Shown one piece after another: positions 33,603 through 42,575 of a stretch of 64,000 nt of DNA. Numbering within the stretch: the first letter of the stretch is position 1; the number at the start of each line of letters is the position of its first letter. The translations under genes were made by a program, and so were the position numbers. The notes below the pieces were generated by a model. The model was not told where the DNA came from. It was given only the letters and a program-made list of their open reading frames with translations, and did no database searches. The stretch comes from Fulvimonas soli. GTDB taxonomy: Bacteria; Pseudomonadota; Gammaproteobacteria; Xanthomonadales; Rhodanobacteraceae. Where the stretch lies: NCBI RefSeq assembly GCF_003148905.1, contig NZ_QGHC01000005.1, positions 124,001-188,000 of the forward strand. The letters run 5' to 3'.

Positions 33603-36158
33603 TCAGAACTTGTACTTCACCTGGAAGTTGACTTCACGCCCTTCCAGCGGGCGGGCCAGGATCACGCCGTTGGTGCCCGCGGCGGTGCCGAAGATGCGCG
33701 AGTTGCTCTCGGTCAGGCCCAGCTCGTTGGTCATGTTGGTGCCCTGCAGGCGCAGCTCCCAGCTGTCCAGCACGTCCGCCACCACGCCGAAGTCCCAGGT
33801 GTTGTAGGTGCCCAGCTGCTGCAGGCCGGACTGGTCCTGCGTGTGCGGGCCCACGTGGGTGTAGGTGACGAAGGCCAGGATGTCGCCCCACGAGAACGGG
33901 AACTTGTAGCTGGGCGTCAGCATGTAGCGGAAGCGCGGCTGGCGCTGCAGGCGCACGCCGTTGATGCTGGCGCAGGCGGTCTCGCCGGTGACCAGGTTGG
34001 TGTACGGCAGGCAGGACTCGTTGTGCGAGTAGTGGCCGTCGAGGTAGTTGGCCACCACCTGGATGCGCAGGTTCTCGGTCGGGGTGACCGCGCCGGTCAG
34101 GTTGATGCCCTTGGAGTCCGAGCCGTACAGGCGCGGCGAGCCGACCGGCGTGCCGGCGCCGTCGGTGGGCTGGAACAGCAGGCCGTCGAACTGCTTGTGG
34201 TAGGCGCTGATGTCCGCGTACAGGTACTGCGACTGGTACTTGAAGCCGCCCTCGAAGTTGAAGACGCGCTGCATCGGCGCGGTGTTGTCCGAGGGCTGGC
34301 CGCGGATGCCGTTGTCGAAGTCGGGGAAGTGCGCGCCCTTGTTGACGCGGACGTACACGCTCATGTTGTCGGCCAGCTCGTAGTTCACGCCGAAGGTCCA
34401 CGAGGGATGGCTCTTGTCGTACTTGGTGTGCGTGAACGTGCCGTTGCAGGTGGACACGGCGTTGTTGTACAGCGTGTACGGGTTGCCGTCCGTGTCGACG
34501 TTGGAGGTGTTGCACACGGTGGTGGAGGCGTTCTGGTTCTCGATGCGGCCGGACAGGTCGAACAGCCACGGCCCGACGCGCCAGATGTCGGACAGGTAGA
34601 ACGCCTTGTTGGTGGCGGTGCCGTGGTTGGTGATGTTGAAGGTGCCGTTGTCGAGCAGGCCCTGGCCGTCGGTCAGGTAGTAGGTCTGGCCACCGTCGAC
34701 GTAGCTGACCTGGATCGGCCGCGCGTGCGGCGTGTTGGTCATCAGCATCTGGTTGCCCAGCGCCCACTTGTCGTCCTCGGTGTAGTGCGCCAGGTAGATG
34801 CCGGCGGTCAGCGTGTTGCCGTCGAAGATCTCCTTGCTGAGGCGGAAGTCGTTGTTGACGTTCTTCAGGTGCTTGTGGATGAACCACCAGCCCTGGTGGA
34901 TCACGCTCTGGTTGGGGTCCACCGCGCCGCCGCCCTTGACGTAGGTGGCGGTGGCCGAGCCGGCCGGCAGCTCGAAGCCGCCCTGGTCCTTCGGCACGGT
35001 GTACAGCTCGTCGTACAGGCTGGCCGGGTTGGTGCCCGAGAACAGCGCGTTGGTGTTCATGTCGCCGCCGTCGAACAGGAACTTGTCCGAGAGGTTCCAG
35101 CCGTCGCCCAGGTCGTAGTCGAAGTTGCCGCCGAAGAAGCCCATCTTGGCGCCGCGGCCGTTGGCCAGGTTGGCGTCGGTGCCGCCGCCGGGGTAGCCGG
35201 CCAGGTGCACGTGCTGGATCTCCTTGCCGTAGTAGGTGTCCTTCAGCGGGTCGAAGCCCGGGTACGGATGGAAGTCGTCGGTGCCGGACTGGATCAGCGG
35301 GATCGGCGTGATGAACTGGTTGCGGTCGTTGAGGTAGCGCCCGTACAGCGTCATCGTGCCGTTGTCGCTGTCGTGGCTCAGCGTGGCGGTGAACTGGCCG
35401 CCCTTGTCGGCGGCGAACTGCGGGTCGCGCACGCCGTCGGAGTCGCGGTAGAAGCCGCCGATGCTGCCGTACCAGTTGTTGGCGATCGGGAAGCCGAGGA
35501 AGCCGTCGACGCGGCGCAGGTTCTCGTTGCCGTAGGTGACGCCGATGCTGCCGGAGGGCTTGTCGGTGCCGGTCTTGAGCATGTAGTTCTCGGTGGCGCC
35601 GATCTGGCCGTCGGCGAACACCACCGACGGGCCGCCCTGCACGATCTCCACGCGGTCGATGGTGTCGTCCAGGCGGAACATCGAGGTCTGCTCGAAGAAC
35701 GACAGCGAGGGCATGCCGTACAGCGGCGAGCCCATCAGCTGCACCGTGTTGAACGGCGCGTCGCCGCCGCCGGGGAAGCCGGCGATCTCGATGTTGGCGC
35801 CGGTCTGGCCGCCGGTGGATTCCGGCCACAGGCCCGGCGAGATCTTCAGGAGGTCCGCCGTGCTCTTGGGGTTGGCCATCTTGATCTGCTCGGAGGTCGC
35901 GGTGACCACCGAGTAGCTGGTGTCGATCTTCTTCAGGCCGCCGGTGGCGGTGTTGCCGGTCACCACCACCTGCTCCAGGTTCTTGGCGCTTTCGGGATTG
36001 GCCTGCTGCTGCTGCGCCGGCGTCCTCTTCGCCGGCGGCGGCTGGGTCTTCTGCGCGTCCTGCGCCGGGGCGGCGTCCTGGGCCATCGCGGCGCCGCAGA
36101 ACAGGACGGCGGCGATCGCCGCCGACAGGGTCAACCGGGTCAGCTGCTTGGTCTTCAT
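33603..36158 (-). CDS. TonB-dependent outer-membrane receptor
   Basis: 851 aa. Signal peptide (residues 1-26, ending CGAAMAQ), a Gln/Pro-rich linker, then a plug domain beginning with the TonB-box-like LEQVVVTGNT and continuing DTIDRVEIVQGGPSVVFADG. A 22-strand-type barrel ends in FQVKYKF with terminal aromatic residue. No N-terminal STN signalling domain is present, so it is a transporter rather than a transducer. In this locus it should import an alpha-glucosylated compound into the periplasm. GGGGAG lies upstream of ATG 36158. The gap to the upstream GH65-HAD gene is 79 bases. Confidence 0.9.
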   Translation of the reverse strand: MKTKQLTRLTLSAAIAAVLFCGAAMAQDAAPAQDAQKTQPPPAKRTPAQQQQANPESAKNLEQVVVTGNTATGGLKKIDTSYSVVTATSEQIKMANPKSTADLLKISPGLWPESTGGQTGANIEIAGFPGGGDAPFNTVQLMGSPLYGMPSLSFFEQTSMFRLDDTIDRVEIVQGGPSVVFADGQIGATENYMLKTGTDKPSGSIGVTYGNENLRRVDGFLGFPIANNWYGSIGGFYRDSDGVRDPQFAADKGGQFTATLSHDSDNGTMTLYGRYLNDRNQFITPIPLIQSGTDDFHPYPGFDPLKDTYYGKEIQHVHLAGYPGGGTDANLANGRGAKMGFFGGNFDYDLGDGWNLSDKFLFDGGDMNTNALFSGTNPASLYDELYTVPKDQGGFELPAGSATATYVKGGGAVDPNQSVIHQGWWFIHKHLKNVNNDFRLSKEIFDGNTLTAGIYLAHYTEDDKWALGNQMLMTNTPHARPIQVSYVDGGQTYYLTDGQGLLDNGTFNITNHGTATNKAFYLSDIWRVGPWLFDLSGRIENQNASTTVCNTSNVDTDGNPYTLYNNAVSTCNGTFTHTKYDKSHPSWTFGVNYELADNMSVYVRVNKGAHFPDFDNGIRGQPSDNTAPMQRVFNFEGGFKYQSQYLYADISAYHKQFDGLLFQPTDGAGTPVGSPRLYGSDSKGINLTGAVTPTENLRIQVVANYLDGHYSHNESCLPYTNLVTGETACASINGVRLQRQPRFRYMLTPSYKFPFSWGDILAFVTYTHVGPHTQDQSGLQQLGTYNTWDFGVVADVLDSWELRLQGTNMTNELGLTESNSRIFGTAAGTNGVILARPLEGREVNFQVKYKF

Positions 36159-36237
36159 TTCCGTCACTCCCCACCAGTCGAGATAGTTTTGTGTCGTAGC
36201 CGTTTTCGATCGGCGGACCGGGCCGGCCCGCCTTCTT

Positions 36238-39200
36238 TCAGACTGCAATGAAGCTGCCGATGTCGAACGCGGCGACGCTCGGCAGCAGCACGTCCGCGTC
36301 GGCCAGGGCCGGAGCCCGGCCCACCCCGACGGCCGTCATGCCCGCCGCGCGCAGGGCGGCGATGCCGGCCGCGGCGTCCTCCACGCCGAGGCATTCCTCC
36401 GGGGCCACGCCCAGGCCGCTCGCCGCGGCCAGGAAGATCTCCGGGTCGGGCTTGGAGCGCGCGATCCGGTTCGCGTCGACCACGTGGTCGAACAGCCCGG
36501 CGATGCCCAGCCGCTCCAGCAGCAGCGGGGCGTTGCGGCTGGCCGAGGCCAGCCCGGTCTTGAGGCCGGCGCGGCGCACCGCCTCGATCGCCTCGCGCGC
36601 GCCGGGCAGGAGGTCGCCGGGGCCGAAGCGCTGGATCTGCTCGCGGTAGTAGTCGTTCTTGCGCGCGGCCAGCTCCTCCTTCTCGGCCTCGCTGTAGGCG
36701 CGCGGCGCGCGCTCCAGCAGGATCTCCAGCGAGCCGCGGCGGTCCACGCCCTTCATCCGCTCGCCCACCGCCTCGTCGAACGGCACGCCGAGCTGCACGG
36801 CCAGCCGCCGCCAGGCGGCGTGGTGCACCACCGCGGTGTCGGCGATCACCCCGTCGAGGTCGAAGATCACCGCCCGGATCGGCCGCGGCAGGCGGTAGAC
36901 CGCGGCCTCGCGGCCGCCGTGCGGCAGCTCGAGCGCCTGCCCGGCGCGCAGCCGCTGCGGCCGGCCGCCGTGCAGGAAGGCCAGCCCGTCGCCGGCGGCC
37001 AGCTCGTAGCGCACGCCGCGCGCGTCCACCTGCACGCGCAGGCGCGCGTCGCGCCAGCGCAGGCCGAAGCGGTAGCCGCGCCAGGCCGCCGGCAGGCGCG
37101 GGTCGAGCGAGGGCAGGCCGCCGACCACGCGCAGCCCGCCGAAGCCCCAGGTCAGCGCCAGCCAGCTGCCGGCCATCGCGGCCATGTGCACGCCGTGGGC
37201 GGCGTTGCCGTGCAGGTCGTCCAGGTCCACCCGCAGGGTGTCCAGGAAATAGCGCCAGGCCTTGTCGTCCAGCCCCACCTCGGCGGCCATCACGCTGAAG
37301 GTGGAGGCCGACAGGGTGGAGTCGTGCACCGTCACGCCTTCGTAGTAGTCGAAGTTGCGCCGCTTGCCGGCGCGGTCCACCGACTCGCCGGCCAGCATCA
37401 GCGCGAGCAGGGTGTCGGCCTGCTTGCACACCTGGTAGCGGTAGAGGGTCAGCGGGTGCAGGCGCAGCAGCAGCGGGCGCTTGCCCTCGCCGCCCGCGTG
37501 CGCGGGCAGGCGCGGCTTGTCGAGGAAGCCGTCGTCCTGCGGGAAGATGCCGAGCGCGCCGTCCACCGGCAGGTGCATCGCGTCCGCCGCGCGCCGCCAG
37601 TCGTCGATCTCGCGCGGGTGCAGGTCCAGGCGCGCGGCCAGCGCCGCGTAGGCCGCCGGCTCGGCCTGCGCCATCCAGTCCGCCACCGCCGCCGCGTCGC
37701 GCAGGTGCCGCTGCGCCATGCGGTTGGTGTAGTGGTTGTTGTCGACGAGCGCCGAGTACTCGTCCGGGCCGGTCACCGCGTGGATGCAGAAGGCGCCGCC
37801 GCGGCGCGGGCTGAAGTGGCCGACGTCGAGCCAGATGCGCGCGGTCTCGAACAGCATCTCGGCGCCGCGGTCGCGCAGGAAGGCGTGGTCGCCGCTGGCG
37901 TCCACGTACAGCCGGATCGCCCAGGCCACCGCGGCGTTGATGTGGTACTGCGCCGAGCCGCTGGGGAAGTAGGCCGAGCACTCGTCGCCGCCGATGGTGC
38001 GCCAGGCGTACAGCGCGCCGCGCCCGTGGTTCATCTCGCGCGCGTGCGCGCGGGCGCGGTCGAGCGTGCGGTAGCGGTACTCCAGCATGTTGCGCGCCAG
38101 CGCCGGCGCCACGTTGACCAGCGCCGGCAGCATGAACACCTCGGCGTCCCAGAAGTAGTGGCCCTCGTAGCCCTCGCCGGTGAGCCCCTTGGCGGCGGCG
38201 CTGCCGTGGCCGTCGCGCGAGCAGGACTGGAACACGTGGAACAGGTTGAAGCGCAGCGCCTGCTCGGCCGCCGGATCGCCGTCGATGGCGAGGTCGGCGT
38301 GCTCCCACAGCGGCGCCAGCGCGCGGCGCTGGCCGTCCAGCAGCGCGTCGTAGCCGGCGGCGGCGGCGCGCCCGAGGCTGCGCGCGGCGCGGTCGAGCAG
38401 CGCCGCGTCGGGCTCCTCGCCGTGCGGGCGGCTCCAGGCGTAGGCGACGAACTTCTCCAGCACCAGCGACCGGCCCGGCGCCAGCGTGCCGTCGTAGGCC
38501 TGCAGCACGCCGTGGGTGCTGCGCCCGGCGTAGCGGGGCGCGAGCGAGGGCGCGTGGCGGTGGCGCTGCGCGCAGACCACGCGGATGCCGCTGCGCGCGG
38601 TCTGCTGGCGCAGCCAGGCCAGACGCTCGTCGGCGGCCGCGTCCTGCGTGCTGAAGCCGCCGTCGACGCGGACGCCGATGCGCGGGTCGGCGCCCTGCTC
38701 GGCGGCGTCGCGGGCGGTGTCGATGGAGGATTCCAGGGTGACCGGCCCGGCGTAGTCCACCGAGTGCACCTCGTAGCGGATCGCCAGCAGGCCGGGATCG
38801 TCGAGCGAGACGATGCGCTCGGCGCGGATCTCCAGCGTGGCCCCGTCCGGCGAGCGCCAGCGCAGGCGGCGGCGGTAGCAGCCCTCGCGCAGGTCCAGCC
38901 GCCGCTCGAAGTCCAGCCATTCGCCCTCGGCCAGGCGCAGCGGCGCGTCGCCCAGGCGCAGCTCGATGCGGGTGGCGTCGGCGACCGGGATGCGCGTGTC
39001 GGTATGGCTGGCGAAGCCGGGGAAGCGCTCGTGGTACTCGATCGGCGTGCGCTCCCAGGCGGCGGCGAGGAAGCTGCCCTGGCTGGGGCTGGGGTCCTCC
39101 TCCAGGCCGCCGCGCACGCCGAGCGCGCCGTTGGCCAGCGCGAACAGGCTCTCGTCCTGCGCGAAGCCGGCCGGCGCGGTGCCGCGGCGGACGATCGACC

Positions 39201-39333
39201 ACGGGTCGACCGCGGCGGCCGGCTCCGGCGCGCAGCCTGCTTCTGCCGCCGGCATGCGGGCCGGCGCCGCCACGTGCTTGTCCAACGGATTCCCCCCGAG
39301 AATCAGGATGTTTTCTCTGTTTCCGTCAGGCAT
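36238..39333 (-). CDS. GH65 glycoside phosphorylase fused to beta-phosphoglucomutase-like HAD domain
   Basis: About 1031 aa, cytoplasmic. Residues to about 810 form a GH65 phosphorylase: barrel motifs GYEGHYFWDAEVFMLPALVN, general acid Glu525 in VTGPDEYSALVDNNHYTN, and the phosphate-loop segment VHDSTLSASTFSVMAAEVG that takes the place of the hydrolases' base. Residues about 815-1030 are a HAD domain like beta-phosphoglucomutase (VIFDLDGVIADTAVVH, KTGLASASRN, SKPDPEIFL, GVEDAAAG). Predicted two-step reaction: disaccharide + Pi to beta-Glc-1-P, then Glc-6-P. Acceptor specificity (kojibiose, trehalose, nigerose or other) is open. Start uncertain: ATG 39333 lacks a Shine-Dalgarno, while TTG 39285 has GGGGGG 6 bases upstream. 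Confidence 0.88.
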   Translation of the reverse strand: MPDGNRENILILGGNPLDKHVAAPARMPAAEAGCAPEPAAAVDPWSIVRRGTAPAGFAQDESLFALANGALGVRGGLEEDPSPSQGSFLAAAWERTPIEYHERFPGFASHTDTRIPVADATRIELRLGDAPLRLAEGEWLDFERRLDLREGCYRRRLRWRSPDGATLEIRAERIVSLDDPGLLAIRYEVHSVDYAGPVTLESSIDTARDAAEQGADPRIGVRVDGGFSTQDAAADERLAWLRQQTARSGIRVVCAQRHRHAPSLAPRYAGRSTHGVLQAYDGTLAPGRSLVLEKFVAYAWSRPHGEEPDAALLDRAARSLGRAAAAGYDALLDGQRRALAPLWEHADLAIDGDPAAEQALRFNLFHVFQSCSRDGHGSAAAKGLTGEGYEGHYFWDAEVFMLPALVNVAPALARNMLEYRYRTLDRARAHAREMNHGRGALYAWRTIGGDECSAYFPSGSAQYHINAAVAWAIRLYVDASGDHAFLRDRGAEMLFETARIWLDVGHFSPRRGGAFCIHAVTGPDEYSALVDNNHYTNRMAQRHLRDAAAVADWMAQAEPAAYAALAARLDLHPREIDDWRRAADAMHLPVDGALGIFPQDDGFLDKPRLPAHAGGEGKRPLLLRLHPLTLYRYQVCKQADTLLALMLAGESVDRAGKRRNFDYYEGVTVHDSTLSASTFSVMAAEVGLDDKAWRYFLDTLRVDLDDLHGNAAHGVHMAAMAGSWLALTWGFGGLRVVGGLPSLDPRLPAAWRGYRFGLRWRDARLRVQVDARGVRYELAAGDGLAFLHGGRPQRLRAGQALELPHGGREAAVYRLPRPIRAVIFDLDGVIADTAVVHHAAWRRLAVQLGVPFDEAVGERMKGVDRRGSLEILLERAPRAYSEAEKEELAARKNDYYREQIQRFGPGDLLPGAREAIEAVRRAGLKTGLASASRNAPLLLERLGIAGLFDHVVDANRIARSKPDPEIFLAAASGLGVAPEECLGVEDAAAGIAALRAAGMTAVGVGRAPALADADVLLPSVAAFDIGSFIAV

Positions 39334-39376
39334 GGCGGATACCGGCGCCGTTCGGATGGGGCGCGAGCATTGCAGC

Positions 39377-39410
39377 AATTGTTATCGATATCAAGATATC
39401 GATAACAATT
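39377..39410. promoter_or_regulatory. Perfect 34-bp palindrome, probable LacI-family operator
   Basis: Arm AATTGTTATCGATATC (39377-39392), two-base spacer AA, and its exact complement (39395-39410). Each arm contains a CG-centred ATCGAT core of the type bound by LacI-family dimers; the two CG centres are 14 bp apart, so two overlapping operators are possible. It is AT-rich inside very GC-rich DNA and lies in the divergent region between the lacI-type gene and the GH65-HAD gene, positioned to block the sugar-locus promoter. Confidence 0.82.
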
Positions 39411-39617
39411 CGTGTGGCGCGCGTTCACGGAGCCCGGCGGCGGCCCTGCCGCCGCCGGGCCGCCGCGGCGCCGGCCTTCCGGCGGGCCAGGCGCGGAAGG
39501 GCGGGCGCCGGCCGGCCGGGGTTAGACGCCGGGGCGCCAAACCGACACACTTGCCCGGGCGCCGCGGCCCGGCCGCGCCGGCGCCGTTCCGTCCCCACGC
39601 AGCCACGAGGCCCGCTT

Positions 39618-40640
39618 TTGAGTCGCTCCCGCCCAGACAAGCAGCAACGCGCCGGCGCGGCCTCGAACCCGAACATGACCATGGCCGACCTGGCGCGGCT
39701 GGCCGGGGTCTCGAAGATCACCGTGTCGCGCGCGCTGGCCGACAGCCCGCTGGTCAACCCGCAGACCCGCGGGCGCATCCAGGAGCTGGCGCGCGAGCAC
39801 GGCTACAAGCTCAACGTGAGCGCGCGCAACCTGCGCCTGCGCCGCAGCCACACGGTGGCGGTGATCGTCGAGATGAAGCCGACCAGCGACCGCACCATGC
39901 TCGACCCGTACCCGCTGACCCTGCTCGGCGGCATCTCGCAGGAGCTCACCGCGGCCGGCTACAGCGTGCTGCTGACCACCCGCCAGGGCGCCAGCGCGGC
40001 GGCGGTGCAGGCGGCGGACGGGCTGATCCTGCTCGGCCAGGGCGCGCGCCAGGACGCGGTGCGCCGCTTCGACAAGCTGGGCCTGCCGATGGTGGTGTGG
40101 GGCGCGCAGGGCGGGTCCGACGCGCACGTGGTGATCGGCAGCGACAACCGCCTGGGCGGCGCGCTGGTGGCCGGGCACTTCATCCGGCTGGGCCGCCGGC
40201 TGCCGGTGTTCGTGGGCAATCCCAGCCACCCGGAGATCTACGAGCGGCTCAGCGGCTTCGTCGACGCGCTGGCCGAGCACGGGGTGAAGCCGCTGCTGAT
40301 CCGCCGCGACGAGTTCACCCTGGCCTCCGGCACCGACGCGGTGCACTCGCTGGCCGCGCGCAAGGTGCCGTTCGACGCGCTGTTCGCCTGCAACGACCTG
40401 TTGGCGATGGGCGCGATCCGCGCCCTGCAGGGTCTGGGCCGCGAGGTGCCCGGCGACGTGGCGGTGGTGGGCTACGACGACATGCCGCTGGCGGCGAGCT
40501 TCCTGCCGCCGCTGAGCTCGGTGCACCAGGACTGGCAGGAGGGCGGCGTGCGGCTGGCGCGGAAGATGCTGGCGCTGATCCGCGGCGAGCCGGCGCGCTC
40601 GGAGATGCTGCCGGTCAGCCTGGTCGTTCGCTCCACCTGA
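39618..40640 (+). CDS. LacI-family transcriptional regulator of the alpha-glucoside locus
   Basis: About 340 aa. The helix-turn-helix is TMADLARLAGVSKITVSRAL followed by the hinge helix (NVSARNLRLRRS). The effector-binding domain shows the GntR/GalR-like fold (VIGSDNRLGGALVAGHFIRL; ALFACNDLLAMGAIRAL; VAVVGYDDMPLAASFLPP). It is expected to repress the divergent GH65-HAD-receptor operon through the palindrome at 39377-39410 and be released by a sugar. TTG 39618 is preceded by GAGG; ATG 39675 is an alternative that places the helix-turn-helix at the extreme N-terminus. The 3' end overlaps the convergent pilS gene by 26 bases. Confidence 0.88.
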   Translation: MSRSRPDKQQRAGAASNPNMTMADLARLAGVSKITVSRALADSPLVNPQTRGRIQELAREHGYKLNVSARNLRLRRSHTVAVIVEMKPTSDRTMLDPYPLTLLGGISQELTAAGYSVLLTTRQGASAAAVQAADGLILLGQGARQDAVRRFDKLGLPMVVWGAQGGSDAHVVIGSDNRLGGALVAGHFIRLGRRLPVFVGNPSHPEIYERLSGFVDALAEHGVKPLLIRRDEFTLASGTDAVHSLAARKVPFDALFACNDLLAMGAIRALQGLGREVPGDVAVVGYDDMPLAASFLPPLSSVHQDWQEGGVRLARKMLALIRGEPARSEMLPVSLVVRST

Positions 40641-42294
40641 GCGGGTCGCCGGCGTCGGCTTCCTCGCCGGCCACGCGCGCCATCTGCGCGGGGGTGAGGG
40701 TGAGCCGGAAGCAGCTGCCGCCGCCGGCCACGCGCACGTACTCCAGCGAGGCCTGGTTGGCCTCGGCCATCTGCCGCGCCAGGTACAGCCCCAGCCCGGT
40801 GCCGTACTCGTGGGTGGTGTAGAACGGCTCGAAGATCTGCGCGGCCACCTTGGGCGCGATGCCGGGGCCGCGGTCGATCACCTCCAGGATCGGCACGCCG
40901 TGCTCGCCGTGGCGCACCACCACCATCACCCGCGCCGGCTCGCCGGGCAGGCGGCCGTAGCGCAGCGCGTTCTGCACCAGGTTCCACACCACCTGCTGCA
41001 GCTGCTGCGGGTCGGCCAGCGCCGCCACCGGCACGTGGCCGTTGGCGATCACGCGCAGCGAGTCGTTGCCCAGGTCGTTGCCGAGCTTGTAGTCCTCGAC
41101 GAAGGCGTGCGCCCAGCGGCCCAGGTCCAGCGTCTCCGGGCGCGAGCGCTCGCGCCGCGACAGCTGCAGGATGTTCTCGATGATCTCGTTGAGCCGCACG
41201 CAGTGGTTGTTGATGATCTCCACCATGCGCTCGTCGCTGGGGCTGAGGTCGCGCGACTCGGCCAGCAGCTGCGCCGAGTAGCGGATCGCTGCCAGCGGGT
41301 TGCGGATCTCGTGCGCGATCGAGGCCGACAGCCGGCCCAGCGAGGACAGCGTCAGCTCCTCCGCGCGGCGCGAGACCAGCGAGGTGTCGTCGAGGAAGAT
41401 CAGCACCAGCGAGTCGTCGTTGGGCGCCAGCCGCGAGAAGCGCGGCACCACCTCGGGCACGCCGTCGGCGAGCTGGGTGGCGGTCTCGTCCAGCTTGCCG
41501 GAGGTGATCCAGTGGTACAGCCGGCGCGACAGCTCCGGCGCCAGCCGGCCCAGGTCGCGCTGGTCGGCCGGCGGGCTGCCCAGCAGCATCCAGGCCGACT
41601 CGTTCATCTGGTGGATGCGGTTGGCGTCGTCCACCAGCAGCACGCCGGTCTTCATGCGGCGGATGATCAGCTCGTTGACCTGCGCCAGGTTGGCCAGGTC
41701 CACGCCGCGCTGCTCGGCCAGCGCCTCGGTGGCGCGCAGCTGGCGGCCGAGCACGTGGCACAGCGTGGTGCTGGCGAAGTAGGCCAGGCCGAACAGGCCC
41801 GACTCGAGCAGCTCGTGCGAGTCGTCCGCGCCGCGCGGGTCCACCAGGGTGTGCGCCAGCATGCCCAGCGTGGCCAGCGCGGCGAAGAAGCACGACAGCC
41901 TGAGCGGCAGCAGCAGCGCGCCGGCGGACAGGTTCACCGCCAGCATCATCGCGATGCCGATGCGCGCGTCGTGCATCGCGCTGGCCGCCAGCACGGCGGC
42001 GCCGATGTCCGCCACCAGGCTGGCCGACACCACCAGCTTGGCCCGCGGCATCAGGCTGCGGGTGAGCAGCAGCAGGACCAGCGCGAACAGCAGGTAGAGC
42101 AGGGTGAGCCCGTGCGCGAAGTCCGGCCGGGTCAGCTTGGGCCACTCCAGCCCCGGCGGGCTGAAGGCCAGGCCCAGGTAGACCAGCGCCTGGGCCATGC
42201 GGAAGTAGTTGAGGAAGTACAGCTCGTGGCGGACGGCCGCGGGCATCGGCGCCGGGCGATGGCCGGAAGGGTTGGAGGCAGCGCTGTTGGCCAC
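40615..42294 (-). CDS. pilS: Type IV pilus sensor histidine kinase PilS
   Basis: 559-aa kinase with an N-terminal bundle of about six transmembrane helices (residues 25-195), a PAS-like domain (about 215-310; MKTGVLLVDDANRIHQMNES), H box LSASIAHEIRNPLAAIRYSA (His328) and an ATPase domain (WNLVQNALRYGR, VIDRGPGIAP, FFEPFYTT-like FEPFYTTHEYGTGLGL). This six-helix PAS kinase, divergent from sucCD, matches the PilS position in xanthomonads, where PilR normally follows directly. Here pilR is 16 kb downstream. GTG 42294 is chosen: GGAG lies upstream and a TATACT promoter precedes it. The 3' end overlaps the lacI-type gene. Confidence 0.85.
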   Translation of the reverse strand: MANSAASNPSGHRPAPMPAAVRHELYFLNYFRMAQALVYLGLAFSPPGLEWPKLTRPDFAHGLTLLYLLFALVLLLLTRSLMPRAKLVVSASLVADIGAAVLAASAMHDARIGIAMMLAVNLSAGALLLPLRLSCFFAALATLGMLAHTLVDPRGADDSHELLESGLFGLAYFASTTLCHVLGRQLRATEALAEQRGVDLANLAQVNELIIRRMKTGVLLVDDANRIHQMNESAWMLLGSPPADQRDLGRLAPELSRRLYHWITSGKLDETATQLADGVPEVVPRFSRLAPNDDSLVLIFLDDTSLVSRRAEELTLSSLGRLSASIAHEIRNPLAAIRYSAQLLAESRDLSPSDERMVEIINNHCVRLNEIIENILQLSRRERSRPETLDLGRWAHAFVEDYKLGNDLGNDSLRVIANGHVPVAALADPQQLQQVVWNLVQNALRYGRLPGEPARVMVVVRHGEHGVPILEVIDRGPGIAPKVAAQIFEPFYTTHEYGTGLGLYLARQMAEANQASLEYVRVAGGGSCFRLTLTPAQMARVAGEEADAGDPLRWSERPG

Positions 42295-42325
42295 GGACTG
42301 GGCTCTCCACGGCGGGATCGGGCCC

Positions 42326-42331
42326 AGTATA
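42326..42331 (-). promoter_or_regulatory. Possible -10 box for pilS
   Basis: TATACT on the minus strand, 31 bases before the GTG start of pilS; five of six positions match consensus. No convincing -35. The rest of the 281-base pilS-sucC gap shows no clear sucC promoter by eye. Confidence 0.45.
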
Positions 42332-42575
42332 GACAGCCGCGCGGCGCCCGCCATCGGGGCCGGAACGCGGCGTTCCCGGCCGCTCCCCTTTCCAACGAAG
42401 GCCGCTTCCGCGAAAATAGGCGGCCGTATTGCGCGGTTTCTGCCATGCACGGTCATGGCGGCGGCGCACTGCACGCCGGCAGCGCGTCCCGGACCGCCGT
42501 CCGACTCCCTCCGCCCACGCACGGTTCCCTACTCGCGTGCGGCTGTCACGTTCTCCCGTTCACTCGAGGTATCGA

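Noticed and set aside
36238-39333. Maltose phosphorylase assignment
   Set aside because: The acceptor loop reads GGDECSAYFPSGSAQYHINA, which from memory is unlike maltose phosphorylases. Specificity is left open rather than named.
24620-40640. Composite transposon carrying the sugar locus
   Set aside because: No insertion sequence, integrase or flanking direct repeat was found at either junction with pilS or pilR.
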